From positions 1 through 64,000 of the forward strand of contig DAOMFV010000007.1 in the NCBI GenBank assembly GCA_035430005.1: a stretch of 64,000 nucleotides of DNA, in the 5' to 3' direction. Under the pieces are notes generated by a model, which worked only from the letters and a program-made list of their open reading frames with translations, was not told the DNA's origin and made no database searches. The stretch comes from JAEUIE01 sp035430005 (lineage in GTDB: Bacteria; Planctomycetota; Planctomycetia; Gemmatales; HRBIN36). The position numbers were made by a program, and so were the translations under genes. Shown here piece by piece: positions 45,031-54,090 of the stretch; position 1 is the stretch's first letter, and each line of letters begins with the position of its first letter.

Positions 45031-45037
45031 CGCTCAG

Positions 45038-45066
45038 AGTATGACAGTTGCTCTTTCAGAAGCCAA
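45038..45066 (-). promoter_or_regulatory. Putative promoter giving a nearly leaderless transcript
   Basis: On the minus strand TTGGCT (45066-45061) and CATACT (45043-45038) are 17 bases apart. The ATG at 45030 is seven bases past the -10 box. The geometry repeats that of 11686-11714. The rest of the gap to 45318 shows nothing else recognisable. Confidence 0.5.
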
Positions 45067-45318
45067 ACAGTGCTTGCAACTAAATCCGGACTTGCGAATA
45101 AAGGTGTTGCCACTCAACTCTGTTTAGGCTTCGGGCTGACGAATCACAAACTGATTTTTGCTGACTCTCTCGATCCGAAGTCGGACCGGAGCCAAGCTGG
45201 CCAGTAGGGGTAACAACCGACGAATGCCACTGTCACCAAGTTCATCATTGTTGAACAACAGATTGATCATTCCGTTGCCGTACTACTGTGCGGCATTTCA
45301 GAGCAATAATTAAGGCAG

Positions 45319-46770
45319 TTACGGCTTTTCATTTTCACCGGCATGTCGGGCAATCCACTCGCTGATCGTATCGAGTGTTGCAGGGTCGAACGTCGTTTCA
45401 ATCTTTCCGTATTCTTGAAGGAGGCCTGTCTTCGTTGGTTGAAAAAGGTGGTTCAATCCAGGCAGTTCCTTGATGGTCACATCCTTGTTTCCTCCTGCTC
45501 TGATCGCTTTCTCGATTTCTGAAAGGTTCTCCACGGCAGGCACCTGTAGGTCCTTATCGCCATTCAGAGCAAGAACGGGGCACTTCACCTTTCTCAGGGA
45601 GGGGCGTGGATCGTAGCTCAAGAAATACATGTACCAAGGACTTGTGATCAGCTTCATTTGAGAACGAAGAGCGGTCTTCATTGGTTCCGATAAGTCCTTC
45701 TCCAGAGCGAAGATTGATGTTTTTCGCGTATCTTCATTCACGTCTTTGACGATGGCAAAGAGCTTTTGTTGGATGGTCTTTTGACTGGCTATTGCCAAAT
45801 CGTTGACCCCCATAGCCCTGGCGATCAACTCTCCCTGACGAATGATCAGCGCGTCTCCTGGAATGCCAGAGCCGGCAAGAAGTACGATAAACGCAACGTC
45901 AGACGTTTCCGTGGCAACTATTGGAGCAATGATCCCACCTTCGCTGTGTCCAATCAGTCCGATCTTGCCAACGTCTTTGCGTGCCCTGAGATAGGCAACA
46001 GCACCCCTAGTATCGTCTGCAAAGTCTTTGGTGGTTGCCGATTCGTAGACGCCACTGGATTTTGCAGTCCCCCGGTCGTCGTAGCGCAATACAGCAATTC
46101 CCTTGCGAGTGAGATGATCGGACAGAACGAGAAAGGGCTTATGACCCATGACGGATTCATCACGATCTTGAGGACCGGAGCCGGAGATCAGGATCACGGC
46201 AGCAAAAGGGCCTGGTCCGGTTGGTTTTGTGAATGTCCCTGCCAATGTCACACCATTTGCTTTGCTGGGAAATGTGAGTTCCTCTTCCACGTAGGGGAAG
46301 GGCTTTACCGGAGTCTGCGGACGCACTAAGACAACCGGCGTGTTCTGGCGATGGAGGTCCAAGGGCAACTTGGTCCCTTTCTCCAATTCCCCCTTAATGG
46401 TATTTCCATCCGGCTGAAGTTTGCCGATATACACAGCATGCATATCTGGCATTTTGAGCGTGAGAGTGTTGCCAACAAAGGTGACCGTCTGAATGGGAAT
46501 ATCCTTCGTCCCTTGATCGATGCTATCCCCTGTTGCGGTTAGTGTGCCGTCGTCTTTGAGCTTGATCCGGTATCCGAGCCTCATATCCAATGCACCTAAC
46601 TTGAGTGTGCCAAGCCAGTATCCTTCGATGCTCTTAGTCGTGACCGCTTTCGGTTCATCCGCTTGAACAGCAGACGGGCAGTAGCTCAGGATCAGGAACA
46701 GGGTGGCCACAATTGCCCTATGCGACTGTCGTATCGAAGGTCCCGTACTCTTGATTCTGACGTTGAACAT
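45319..46770 (-). CDS. Secreted alpha/beta hydrolase with N-terminal beta domain
   Basis: The start at 46770 follows GGAG by eight bases. The product (483 residues) has a signal peptide ending SAVQADEP. A domain of about 110 residues follows with SIEGYWLGTLKLG and VGNTLTLKMPDM, typical of lipocalin-like fronts of planctomycete hydrolases. The C-terminal hydrolase domain has ISGSGPQDRD, the nucleophile GHSEGG and LNGDKDLQVP before the Asp. It probably cleaves an ester or peptide outside the cytoplasm. It is last in a four-gene sigma-factor unit. Confidence 0.85.
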   Translation of the reverse strand: MFNVRIKSTGPSIRQSHRAIVATLFLILSYCPSAVQADEPKAVTTKSIEGYWLGTLKLGALDMRLGYRIKLKDDGTLTATGDSIDQGTKDIPIQTVTFVGNTLTLKMPDMHAVYIGKLQPDGNTIKGELEKGTKLPLDLHRQNTPVVLVRPQTPVKPFPYVEEELTFPSKANGVTLAGTFTKPTGPGPFAAVILISGSGPQDRDESVMGHKPFLVLSDHLTRKGIAVLRYDDRGTAKSSGVYESATTKDFADDTRGAVAYLRARKDVGKIGLIGHSEGGIIAPIVATETSDVAFIVLLAGSGIPGDALIIRQGELIARAMGVNDLAIASQKTIQQKLFAIVKDVNEDTRKTSIFALEKDLSEPMKTALRSQMKLITSPWYMYFLSYDPRPSLRKVKCPVLALNGDKDLQVPAVENLSEIEKAIRAGGNKDVTIKELPGLNHLFQPTKTGLLQEYGKIETTFDPATLDTISEWIARHAGENEKP

Positions 46771-46816
46771 GGGATTGACTCCACGGTAGGAAAGAGAATC
46801 GATTGTGAGTAAACCA

Positions 46817-47221
46817 TCAAGAAGTTTGGATTCTTGCATATCGGCCACAGTCGGAATCGGTTGCGTGCATGATGCGCTGCAACCCCCAACCAATCACAGC
46901 GGCCAGCAGGATTATCTCAAAACCTACTGCATAAAGTGGGGGGAAGGTTTTGAGAGCCAAACGCAGGAGCAAAAGACCAAGCACGATGATGGCGGCCTTC
47001 CCATACCAGTCAAAGGAGGTCCGTCGGGCGAATTGTACTCGGGGTTGAAACATCACGGTCTTAGCTTGTGCTTTCCAAGCTGAGTCATTCGAGGCGAGTT
47101 GGTCGAATGTTTGTCGAAGTACCTGATCGCGAGCCAGAGCATCGCGTACTTCTTCGAGCCGTTGGGGAGTTAGTTCACCATCCAAGTAGGCGGAAAGTTC
47201 AGCAGGGTCGATGGGGAGCAT
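46817..47221 (-). CDS. Anti-sigma-factor-like membrane protein
   Basis: The 134-residue product begins with an anti-sigma-like helix (ELSAYLDGELTPQRLEEV) and lacks the zinc-binding His-x3-Cys-x2-Cys. Two membrane helices follow (about 76-90 and 97-113). The gene starts two bases after the ECF sigma gene, so it very likely holds that sigma factor at the membrane. Confidence 0.7.
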   Translation of the reverse strand: MLPIDPAELSAYLDGELTPQRLEEVRDALARDQVLRQTFDQLASNDSAWKAQAKTVMFQPRVQFARRTSFDWYGKAAIIVLGLLLLRLALKTFPPLYAVGFEIILLAAVIGWGLQRIMHATDSDCGRYARIQTS

Positions 47222-47223
47222 GG

Positions 47224-47715
47224 CTATTCCTTCCTGTATATCGTCGACAGAGCTTGTCGTGCTGCATGCAAGCGTGACATCACCGTTCCAACCGGAATTT
47301 CGAGTGACTCCGCCATATCTTGGTACGAGCAGCCACCAAAATACCGCAGTTCTAGAATCTCTCGCAGAAGTGGAGTCAATTGAGCGAGTGCTTCTCGCAG
47401 TGTCTCTGCTGATTGGGCAGTTCGAACTGCTACCTGGTGTGCCTCATCTACAAGAACGGTTCGGTGTCTGGATCGTCGTTGCTGCAGTAGGTCAAGGCAG
47501 CAGTTACGAATTATCGCAAACCACCAGCCCTTGAACGGTCGGCAACGGTCATAGCCATCGAAAGCACGGTAGGCTTTCAAGAGCGATTCTTGAACAGCGT
47601 CCTCTGCGTCTGTGTGGTTCCCCACAATGGAGAACGCATAGCCACCAGCCTGGCTCAGTAGCGGTTCTGCGCGCTTCTGAAAGTCACAATGACCAGCATC
47701 ATGTGTATGACTCAT
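47224..47715 (-). CDS. ECF-type RNA polymerase sigma factor
   Basis: Region 2 reads HTDAEDAVQESLLKAYRAFD and region 4 reads SYQDMAESLEIPVGTVMSRL, a standard ECF layout in about 163 residues. The ATG at 47715 is taken as start. A GTG at 47730 that shares one base with the stop of the preceding gene is an alternative. It forms a unit with the membrane protein before it and the anti-sigma factor after it. Its target promoters were not identified. Confidence 0.88.
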   Translation of the reverse strand: MSHTHDAGHCDFQKRAEPLLSQAGGYAFSIVGNHTDAEDAVQESLLKAYRAFDGYDRCRPFKGWWFAIIRNCCLDLLQQRRSRHRTVLVDEAHQVAVRTAQSAETLREALAQLTPLLREILELRYFGGCSYQDMAESLEIPVGTVMSRLHAARQALSTIYRKE

Positions 47716-47729
47716 GATTCTTCTCTTCA

Positions 47730-48062
47730 CTAGGAGAGTTGCATGAGGTGATGAACGAGGTCCACAAGTTGCTTCCAGAACACAATGAGTACGAATGTGA
47801 TGGTGATCAAGAAGACCGTACCAATTCCGATTGCTGCAGTAGCAAGTCGGCGTCCTGCCGAGCCTGGCTTGGCGCCATGTCGAGCAAGTATGCCGAGAGC
47901 AATGGCGAGAAGTGCTTTTTCTGCACCAAGGAGGCTGAGGAATGCAACCAGACTGACTGCTAAAGCTGCTATCGCCAGTCCAGCTCTTCGACCGGCGGCA
48001 AACGCCTGTGCAAGTTGATTATCCACCGACGTTTGTTCCGATGAAACACTTGTTTGTGACAT
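47730..48062 (-). CDS. Small membrane protein of the sigma-factor unit
   Basis: The 110-residue product has two or three membrane helices (about 28-60 and 72-96) and a basic loop (RHGAKPGSAGRR). GGGAGGAAAC precedes the start. It is first in the operon with the ECF sigma and anti-sigma genes and may be a sensor or accessory part. No family was recognised beyond DUF4190-like composition. Confidence 0.55.
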   Translation of the reverse strand: MSQTSVSSEQTSVDNQLAQAFAAGRRAGLAIAALAVSLVAFLSLLGAEKALLAIALGILARHGAKPGSAGRRLATAAIGIGTVFLITITFVLIVFWKQLVDLVHHLMQLS

Positions 48063-48242
48063 GATGTTTCCTCCCTTTTAGCATTCGTTTCGATCTCAAT
48101 ACGGATTACAGCTGGGTTTTATTCGGTGACTTAGAGATTGTTTTCCAATTTTCCTTGGATTAAGTGGCTTGATAGGAAATCACGCCTCAGTAGTTATCCA
48201 CTTATGACCTAGTCCCAATTTCTGGAACTGTGGCTCTCCGGA

Positions 48243-48375
48243 ACCTCGGGATACTGGCGGCTCGGCCGGGCTCTCGCGGCCATGGAATCGGATAGATTCA
48301 TAAGGATGGCCGCTTGTGGCGTGCCGCACTCCTCCCACGTCCGGACCACTCGGACGTGTTGACTCCTGCGGAGCA
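48243..48375 (+). repeat. Structured repeat element, copy B
   Basis: This is a direct repeat of 41333-41467. The loop at 48282-48307 is wholly different from that of copy A but is again closed by GCGGCC/GGCCGC, here extended by AT/AT and an inner AATC/GATT pair. The second hairpin is CACGTCCG/CGGACGTG: compared with copy A one G-C pair has become A-T and another G-C has become G-T, keeping the fold. It ends 17 bases before the 3' end of the HamB gene. Just upstream, TTATCCACT (48193-48201) is one base from a DnaA box. Confidence 0.75.
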
Positions 48376-48392
48376 AGTTGTGTTAGTAGCAG

Positions 48393-50522
48393 TTACAGTG
48401 CATTTTGGGAATCCGCAATCAGTTCTTTTGCAAACTCGGATATCTGTAGTTTTTGCACATCCAGACTCTTCAATTGTGTAAGAGCAATGTCTAAATCATC
48501 TCTTGTCCGTAGTTGATTTTGAATCTGCTCAGCAACCTGTAGAGGAATACCGTACTCATCTAATGCCGCCACAACTGGTGAACGGAATAATGATTCGGCC
48601 TGTGAAGCAAAGGCAGAATAATCCCCGTATGGGAATCCTAGGCGTGATAGCACTTCCTGTTGAATAGCTGATACTGCTGACAACAGCCGTGGTAGTTCAA
48701 ACCCAGCCCAATTGCGTTCGAATTGCAGCACTCTCTCAACAGCTTCGTCGGGTGTTTTTGCTGCATATTGTCCTGGCTTAAGTTCTTCGCGCACCCTTGT
48801 CGTAGTACTTCTCAGTTTGAAAAGCTGCCAAATCTTGAATGCAAGCTGCTTGCCTGAGAATACCCCTTGTTTCTTATTACTGTCGACCAGGTACTCCCAT
48901 AACAACTCACACACGAACTGCAACTGGCCTATTTCACGAGGAAAACCTCTCCACGCTAACCTGGGTGACATCGAAGCAGCATTCGCTTGTATGTGCCTAG
49001 CCAATCTTACTTGGGATTCTGGGTCAATCGTCTTATTTTTTCTGAGCAACTCAAGAGAGAGTACTTTTTGTTCACTGTACTTTTTAACTCTTTCTTTAGA
49101 ACGATCTGAAAGATCAACTGGATCTAACTGTATTAGCAGAGATTCAGGTGTTTCTAGATCTTGAGTGAACAGTGGAAAGTCGACAAATGGCAAATGTTCC
49201 TCAGGCTGTTTCCCAAATAAGTATACTCTCCCTACAAAATGCTGGAACATCCTCCCGGACCGCCCCTTGATGTTATTGAAAGTAAAATAGTCCAGTTGTC
49301 TCTTCCCAATTGAATTGTCCCAAATTGCTACGTTCTTTGCTTTGGTGTTTACGCCTTCAATCAACGTGGAAGTGCAGATCAAGAATTTGATCCTCTCTTC
49401 ATTGAATGCTCGTACCACAAACTGTGCTAATGACCTTGGCAGCCTTCCATGATGTATTCCGATTCCTTGAAGCAGGCCCAATCCCAAAATCCAATCAGGA
49501 TGGTAATTCTTTGCAATCCATTCCGAAGGATCTTTCATTGAGGGCGATTCAACGCCGAGGCCCTGCTCCAGCATTGCCCTTGCGACCGTGTTAACTTTGG
49601 CAGGCGAACTACAATAAACCAATGTAGGCTCGTTAACGGTCCGAAGAACACCTAATAGACGCTCAATGTCCTTCCCGCGGCCTGGGACCTGTACGGTATC
49701 AACTGCCACAGTTGCAAACCTGGTTACAAAGAAAACGCAGCGATATGCATCTTCCAGTCCCGATGGCAGTTTTTGAATGTTTGGTCCAAGTAAATAAAAC
49801 TGGCCCTTATCCTTCAGCAAGCGATAAAATGCTTCGTTTAGTGCAACCGTTCGCGATTCATCCTCCTCCAGTGCGCCGATCTTGTAAAATTCGTCAATCA
49901 CAAAAAAATCTACTTTGGGCAACTTGTCATAGGCCACTGCTCGTTCTGCCGTAAAGACAAAAATGTTCTTGGCGGCTGGCGGTTGCGACAGGTGAGTTAT
50001 GATCTTGTAAGTCTCTGAAAAACTGGACAGTCTCCTTCGCGTCTCATCAATCAATGCAAGCGTTGGAACGATCACCACTATGTTGGAATATTTCCCAGTG
50101 GCGATTATGGCATCAATCACTCTGCTCTTACCAAAGCTTGTAGGAGCACTCAGAATCACGCTCTCACCGCCAAGTAATCGTCTATAGACTTCAGCCTGCT
50201 CGCGATGAAATACAATCTGATCCCCGAGGTTCAAGGGCCTATGAAACTCGTAGGCTAATTGCTCACGGGTAGTCATAGAGTCAGGATCTGCATAGGGGAA
50301 CAAACCTGACGCTCGCGCCATGGAATCAAGAATGGGTGTTATTTCACCGAAATGCTCACGCCATTCCAATGCTCGTAATAAGAGGTCACGTCCTTGTTGC
50401 TGGGTTTCTTCATCATTTAAGATAACGGATATTGAACGGAGTAAATGAAATGGCTCCTTATTCACTCTATCGGGTGATTGCAGTTGCTCCCTGATCTGTG
50501 CTTCGCTTAAAGTCCCTGCCAT
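48393..50522 (-). CDS. hamB: Hachiman defence helicase HamB
   Basis: The 709-residue SF2 helicase has Walker A APTSFGKS (126-133), motif II DEFY (210-213) in place of DEAD/DEAH, and motif VI KGRSGRMFQHFVG. Its gene overlaps the HamA-type gene by 16 bases, the arrangement of the Hachiman anti-phage system. In that system HamB is thought to monitor DNA and restrain the HamA nuclease until phage DNA is met. A generic helicase is less likely given the partner. Confidence 0.85.
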   Translation of the reverse strand: MAGTLSEAQIREQLQSPDRVNKEPFHLLRSISVILNDEETQQQGRDLLLRALEWREHFGEITPILDSMARASGLFPYADPDSMTTREQLAYEFHRPLNLGDQIVFHREQAEVYRRLLGGESVILSAPTSFGKSRVIDAIIATGKYSNIVVIVPTLALIDETRRRLSSFSETYKIITHLSQPPAAKNIFVFTAERAVAYDKLPKVDFFVIDEFYKIGALEEDESRTVALNEAFYRLLKDKGQFYLLGPNIQKLPSGLEDAYRCVFFVTRFATVAVDTVQVPGRGKDIERLLGVLRTVNEPTLVYCSSPAKVNTVARAMLEQGLGVESPSMKDPSEWIAKNYHPDWILGLGLLQGIGIHHGRLPRSLAQFVVRAFNEERIKFLICTSTLIEGVNTKAKNVAIWDNSIGKRQLDYFTFNNIKGRSGRMFQHFVGRVYLFGKQPEEHLPFVDFPLFTQDLETPESLLIQLDPVDLSDRSKERVKKYSEQKVLSLELLRKNKTIDPESQVRLARHIQANAASMSPRLAWRGFPREIGQLQFVCELLWEYLVDSNKKQGVFSGKQLAFKIWQLFKLRSTTTRVREELKPGQYAAKTPDEAVERVLQFERNWAGFELPRLLSAVSAIQQEVLSRLGFPYGDYSAFASQAESLFRSPVVAALDEYGIPLQVAEQIQNQLRTRDDLDIALTQLKSLDVQKLQISEFAKELIADSQNAL

Positions 50523-51382
50523 GCTTTTAGCTTTCTGTCTAATGCCGCCACAAGGGTTGGCTTATGATTTAATGGCATGAGAAATAAGTGAACGCGTACT
50601 TCCAGGGGAATTGTTTTTTTTGTGAGCGATTTCTTGAACGCGTCATGCAGTCCAACAAGTTCATCGTTAAATGACGATTCGAACTCAGGGCTGCATTCTG
50701 AGTAGCTGTTTACGCTCGCGCTATCGTAGGTCAGAAGTACAGGGATGCATGCGCGCTTAAAAATAACATCTAGTGAAGTTTCTTTGGAGATTAACTGCCT
50801 GAGCGCAGGTGCATGTGGCCATCGATCATCAATCTTATTTGCAATAAGTATGAACTCAGATCGAAGATAATCAGTAGACAAGTGAGATTGTATCTCTGCA
50901 GTAACATCACTTATTGCCTTTGACGCATTGTCATAGAACTTGGCCTCCCCCAACCATAATTCCATGTCGCCTGGTGGACCAACTACATGGACGGCATCGA
51001 ATCCTTTCACTGTGTCATTGACTGCAGACTTGTAATAGATCTTCGAAATAGCCGGCAATGAGTCATGTACCTGACGAATCGCGGCATGAAGAAACAGCTC
51101 GCCAAATTCACCTCGTTTGCTGAACCTATCCGTTTGGTAGACTGTCTGCGCAGCTTTCCGAATCAACTCAACCGCGTTTGCACTGTTTAACCCGGTCCAT
51201 TCTTTGGGGGTAAGTGCGAATTCAGGTAGCCATTGCACTATGTGGTCCGCGAGTGCCTCATTGCGCCAGATTTTGTTTTCATAACCAACGCATAGTCCAC
51301 ACAATGATGGTAACCAGTCCGGCTTATGGCAACGAACAGTCAGAAAAGCAGTAGGTTTTGGAAACGCATGAGTGGAAGACAT
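50507..51382 (-). CDS. hamA: Hachiman defence nuclease HamA (DUF1837)
   Basis: The 291-residue product shows the DUF1837 core: GEFGELFLHAAIRQ (91-104), KGFDAVH (126-132) and LWLGEAKFY (142-150). E95, D129, E146 and K148 would form the PD-(D/E)xK-type nuclease site. HamA is the DNA-degrading effector of Hachiman. It is the first gene of the pair, with only 68 bases to the next gene upstream (51451, same strand). Confidence 0.85.
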   Translation of the reverse strand: MSSTHAFPKPTAFLTVRCHKPDWLPSLCGLCVGYENKIWRNEALADHIVQWLPEFALTPKEWTGLNSANAVELIRKAAQTVYQTDRFSKRGEFGELFLHAAIRQVHDSLPAISKIYYKSAVNDTVKGFDAVHVVGPPGDMELWLGEAKFYDNASKAISDVTAEIQSHLSTDYLRSEFILIANKIDDRWPHAPALRQLISKETSLDVIFKRACIPVLLTYDSASVNSYSECSPEFESSFNDELVGLHDAFKKSLTKKTIPLEVRVHLFLMPLNHKPTLVAALDRKLKAWQGL

Positions 51383-51450
51383 TCTAAATTAGGCAACTGA
51401 ACCCATCGCCTTCTTGTCCTTTATTGCAGCGTAGAATAGCCCCATTGCTA

Positions 51451-52653
51451 TTATTGAGAGTATGTAGCCGAAACCAACCTAAACAAGTCGATTTCATCTT
51501 TTATGATGTCTTCCGGCTGCCTACCCTTGAATTGTCCTTGGTACATATCCCGTGACCAGACCAATTTCACCGGCGCATACCTGGCTAATTTTGGCAGTGA
51601 CTGCTTCATTCCACTCTCACCTGGTTCATCTGTATCGAGCATGAGGCTGATGATCCCATTCCCGTACTGGCGTGTAAGATTTGCCAATCGTTGAGCTTGA
51701 GTGTCAGTTACGACATTTGAACATAGTCCAAGAGAGGGAACATCCAGTGTTGAGAGATTGATCACATCGGTAGGGCCTTCAACTACGACGAGTCCATGTT
51801 GCCTCATGAACTCGTGACTTGCCTCATCGTTCAAGCGATTTTGCCCCCAAAGTTCCAGACCACGTTGAAAGCCTTTCACAAAGTGAAACTTCTCTGGCTC
51901 TTTTGTCTGCTTGTCTCCGGCAATCCAGATGGCCTGTTTCTCTTCATAGAGTGGATCACGACCGAACCAGCACAGGACTTCGCCATGTTCGTCGAGATAG
52001 GGATAGACGATGTGGCCACGCAGCGTGCCACCGCTTTTGTCCTCACCGGTGTCACGAGGGAGATAGCCCATGCGGAAAGACCGGCACACCTCAAGAGAGA
52101 GAAACGGGCGGCGACGGAAGTAGGCCGAGACTTTCGGCGGCATATCCTTGGGATCGATAACAAACTTGGCATCGAGTGTTGTGAGCGTGCGGGCACGTTC
52201 GTTGGGCGAATCTTTGAGCGGGATGTTGCGTGGTGGTTCCGGTGGTGCAGGTGGAGCTTGCGGTGAAGCGGGGAGGCTTGACTCCTCCGTAGCCCGGCCT
52301 TCTACCATCTCCTGGAGGTCCTTGGCAATGGCTTTGAAGCGCTCGCCTCGCGGCCTGCCGCTCATGTTCTCGCCCGGTTTGACGAGATCCAGGAGAGACA
52401 CCAGGTTTCCCGATCGATGGCATTCATATTGATGGCAATGCCACTGCTTGGCTGGATGCCCTTCTTGAATGGCAAGTGCCCGGTCGCCTGTGTCGCAGGT
52501 TTTGCCGCAGTTGAGAAAACATGCGGTGCGTGTTTCATTTCCGATGCGTTTGAGTTCGGGAAGAGTCATGCCGTAATAGCTTGCGACCTGCGTCAGTGTA
52601 ATCTGCGGCATGAGTTCATCGACGTTGATGTAGCGAGAGTTCTCTGGAGTCAT
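51451..52653 (-). CDS. Plasmid DNA primase with zinc-finger and TOPRIM domains
   Basis: The start at 52653 (MTPENSRYINVDELMP) is favoured over the longer frame. The product (400 residues) has a CHC2-type zinc finger: CFLNCGKTCD, then HCHQYECH and GNLVSLLDLV. The DnaG-like core has YLDEHGEVLCWFGRD. The TOPRIM motifs are VVVEGPTDVINL and SLMLDTDEPGESG. It would make RNA primers for the plasmid DnaB. It lacks the C-terminal helicase domain of phage-type fusions. Confidence 0.85.
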   Translation of the reverse strand: MTPENSRYINVDELMPQITLTQVASYYGMTLPELKRIGNETRTACFLNCGKTCDTGDRALAIQEGHPAKQWHCHQYECHRSGNLVSLLDLVKPGENMSGRPRGERFKAIAKDLQEMVEGRATEESSLPASPQAPPAPPEPPRNIPLKDSPNERARTLTTLDAKFVIDPKDMPPKVSAYFRRRPFLSLEVCRSFRMGYLPRDTGEDKSGGTLRGHIVYPYLDEHGEVLCWFGRDPLYEEKQAIWIAGDKQTKEPEKFHFVKGFQRGLELWGQNRLNDEASHEFMRQHGLVVVEGPTDVINLSTLDVPSLGLCSNVVTDTQAQRLANLTRQYGNGIISLMLDTDEPGESGMKQSLPKLARYAPVKLVWSRDMYQGQFKGRQPEDIIKDEIDLFRLVSATYSQ

Positions 52654-52710
52654 GCAAGTGAAGAATGCTCGCCGTAATGGTAGCGTGAAGGTACACAACC
52701 TCCAATTGCT

Positions 52711-53574
52711 ATGGCACCGCTTGTCACGGAACGCGACCTCGACATCCTCGCTGCACTTGAACGGTTCCCGATGACGGCTCAACAGTTGCTGAAGCTTAGT
52801 CGTTCCTTTGCCTGCCCATTCACCGACGAACGTCGTGTCCGAGAGCGACTCTTAGCCCTGGTGAAGGCGAAGCGCATCCGGCAGTTTCGCTACGCCATCG
52901 CAGGCCCGGGGTCACCTGCCTATTACCTACTCAATGCCGAAGGCCACCAATTACTACGGGGCCCGGATGCATTGCCGCCCAGTAAACGTGCATTCAGCGA
53001 GCTATCGGTCAGCCGCCAGGCTCACGCCTTTTACCTCGCAGAATTCCTCGTGCACTTCATGGTTCAATCCCAGGCCCAGGGGCATACGCTGGTGGAGTAC
53101 GAACGAGAACACCGTTGTGTTTTGCGATGCGGAGAGGATGCGATTCACCCCGACGCCGGCTTTCAGCTACGGCTAAGCTCAGGTGCCTATTTCCGGTACT
53201 ACGTGGAGATCGACAACTCGACGGAGCGTGTGCGGTCAAGTGCTGTTCCGGATACCTGGGAACGAAAGGTACGACTCTACGAACGCTATGCAGAATCCTG
53301 CGAGGAGAGATTCCGAGTTCTCGTTGTGACGACCAAGAGTGAAGACCGGCTCCATCACATTCTTCGCACATCTAATCAACTACTCGCCAACAAGCAGAAA
53401 AGCCTAGTGAGCGGGACCTATCTTCCCGCCTTCCTGAGCAATGAACTGGGGCTAGAGGCACCGTGCTTTCTAGATCATCATGAGAGACAAGTGCCTCTGA
53501 TCTTACCGATTCGATACCCACTCCAATCTAGTAATTCGAACTTTGTCCCACAAAAGCCACTCACGCTTGCGTGA
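52711..53574 (+). CDS. Replication-relaxation family protein
   Basis: The 287-residue product has an N-terminal winged helix (TERDLDILAALERFPMTAQQLLKL). A nuclease-like core with FRYYVEIDNSTERV and KVRLYERYAE follows, as in the Replic_Relax family linked to plasmid mobilisation and copy control. It is divergent from the primase gene, and the two share a promoter region of about 60 bases. Confidence 0.8.
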   Translation: MAPLVTERDLDILAALERFPMTAQQLLKLSRSFACPFTDERRVRERLLALVKAKRIRQFRYAIAGPGSPAYYLLNAEGHQLLRGPDALPPSKRAFSELSVSRQAHAFYLAEFLVHFMVQSQAQGHTLVEYEREHRCVLRCGEDAIHPDAGFQLRLSSGAYFRYYVEIDNSTERVRSSAVPDTWERKVRLYERYAESCEERFRVLVVTTKSEDRLHHILRTSNQLLANKQKSLVSGTYLPAFLSNELGLEAPCFLDHHERQVPLILPIRYPLQSSNSNFVPQKPLTLA

Positions 53575-53595
53575 AGGCAGATGTGCAAGGGGTCG

Positions 53596-53865
53596 TTATT
53601 CCCGAAGGGCTTTTTCAAGACGAGTGACTCGCAGGGGGAGCTTTTCGATCTCGATTGCATCCAGTCGCTCATCAATAGCATCGAGCTGCGTAAGAAGTCT
53701 ACGCTCCATCGCACGCATCTCTGAACCCAAGTCAGAAATCTGACCACTGAGCCCCGTGTGTACTTCAGTTACTCTGTCGTTAAGCACGGTTATTTTGCCA
53801 CTGAGTCTCTGTTCCATGGAAGACATGTGTTCCAGCACGGTGTTGAGTGTGATGTCGTCAGCCAT
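53596..53865 (-). CDS. Coiled-coil protein (89 residues)
   Basis: The product, read from MADDITL at 53865, is one long heptad-repeat helix (LTQLDAIDERLDAIEIEKLP) with no membrane segment. It resembles accessory coiled-coil proteins of plasmids and phages. The gene at 63208 encodes another protein of this general type. No specific function can be given. Confidence 0.5.
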   Translation of the reverse strand: MADDITLNTVLEHMSSMEQRLSGKITVLNDRVTEVHTGLSGQISDLGSEMRAMERRLLTQLDAIDERLDAIEIEKLPLRVTRLEKALRE

Positions 53866-54090
53866 CGGCGGTGATGATACTTTGCTGGTTGTAACCCATG
53901 CAAGTCTAACGATCAGAATTGGCAGCAAGCCCAAGTGCTTGGACAGAAGAAGGCCGTTCTGCCAACTGCGCATTCAGAGCCAAGCGGCTACGCTACCCAC
54001 CTTGCCGTGGCCCTCGTCCCTGCCGGATGAGTGTCGGCAACGTCCACACTCTCCTCTCCCCCCATCGTCAGCACGCACGGCCTCTACTCT

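Noticed and set aside
41333..48375. Identification of the structured element as a HEARO/omega RNA, IS110 bridge RNA or retron RNA
   Set aside because: No IscB, TnpB, IS110 transposase or reverse transcriptase gene was found nearby, and no diagnostic sequence of those RNAs was recognised. Only the general idea of a scaffold with a free loop is kept.
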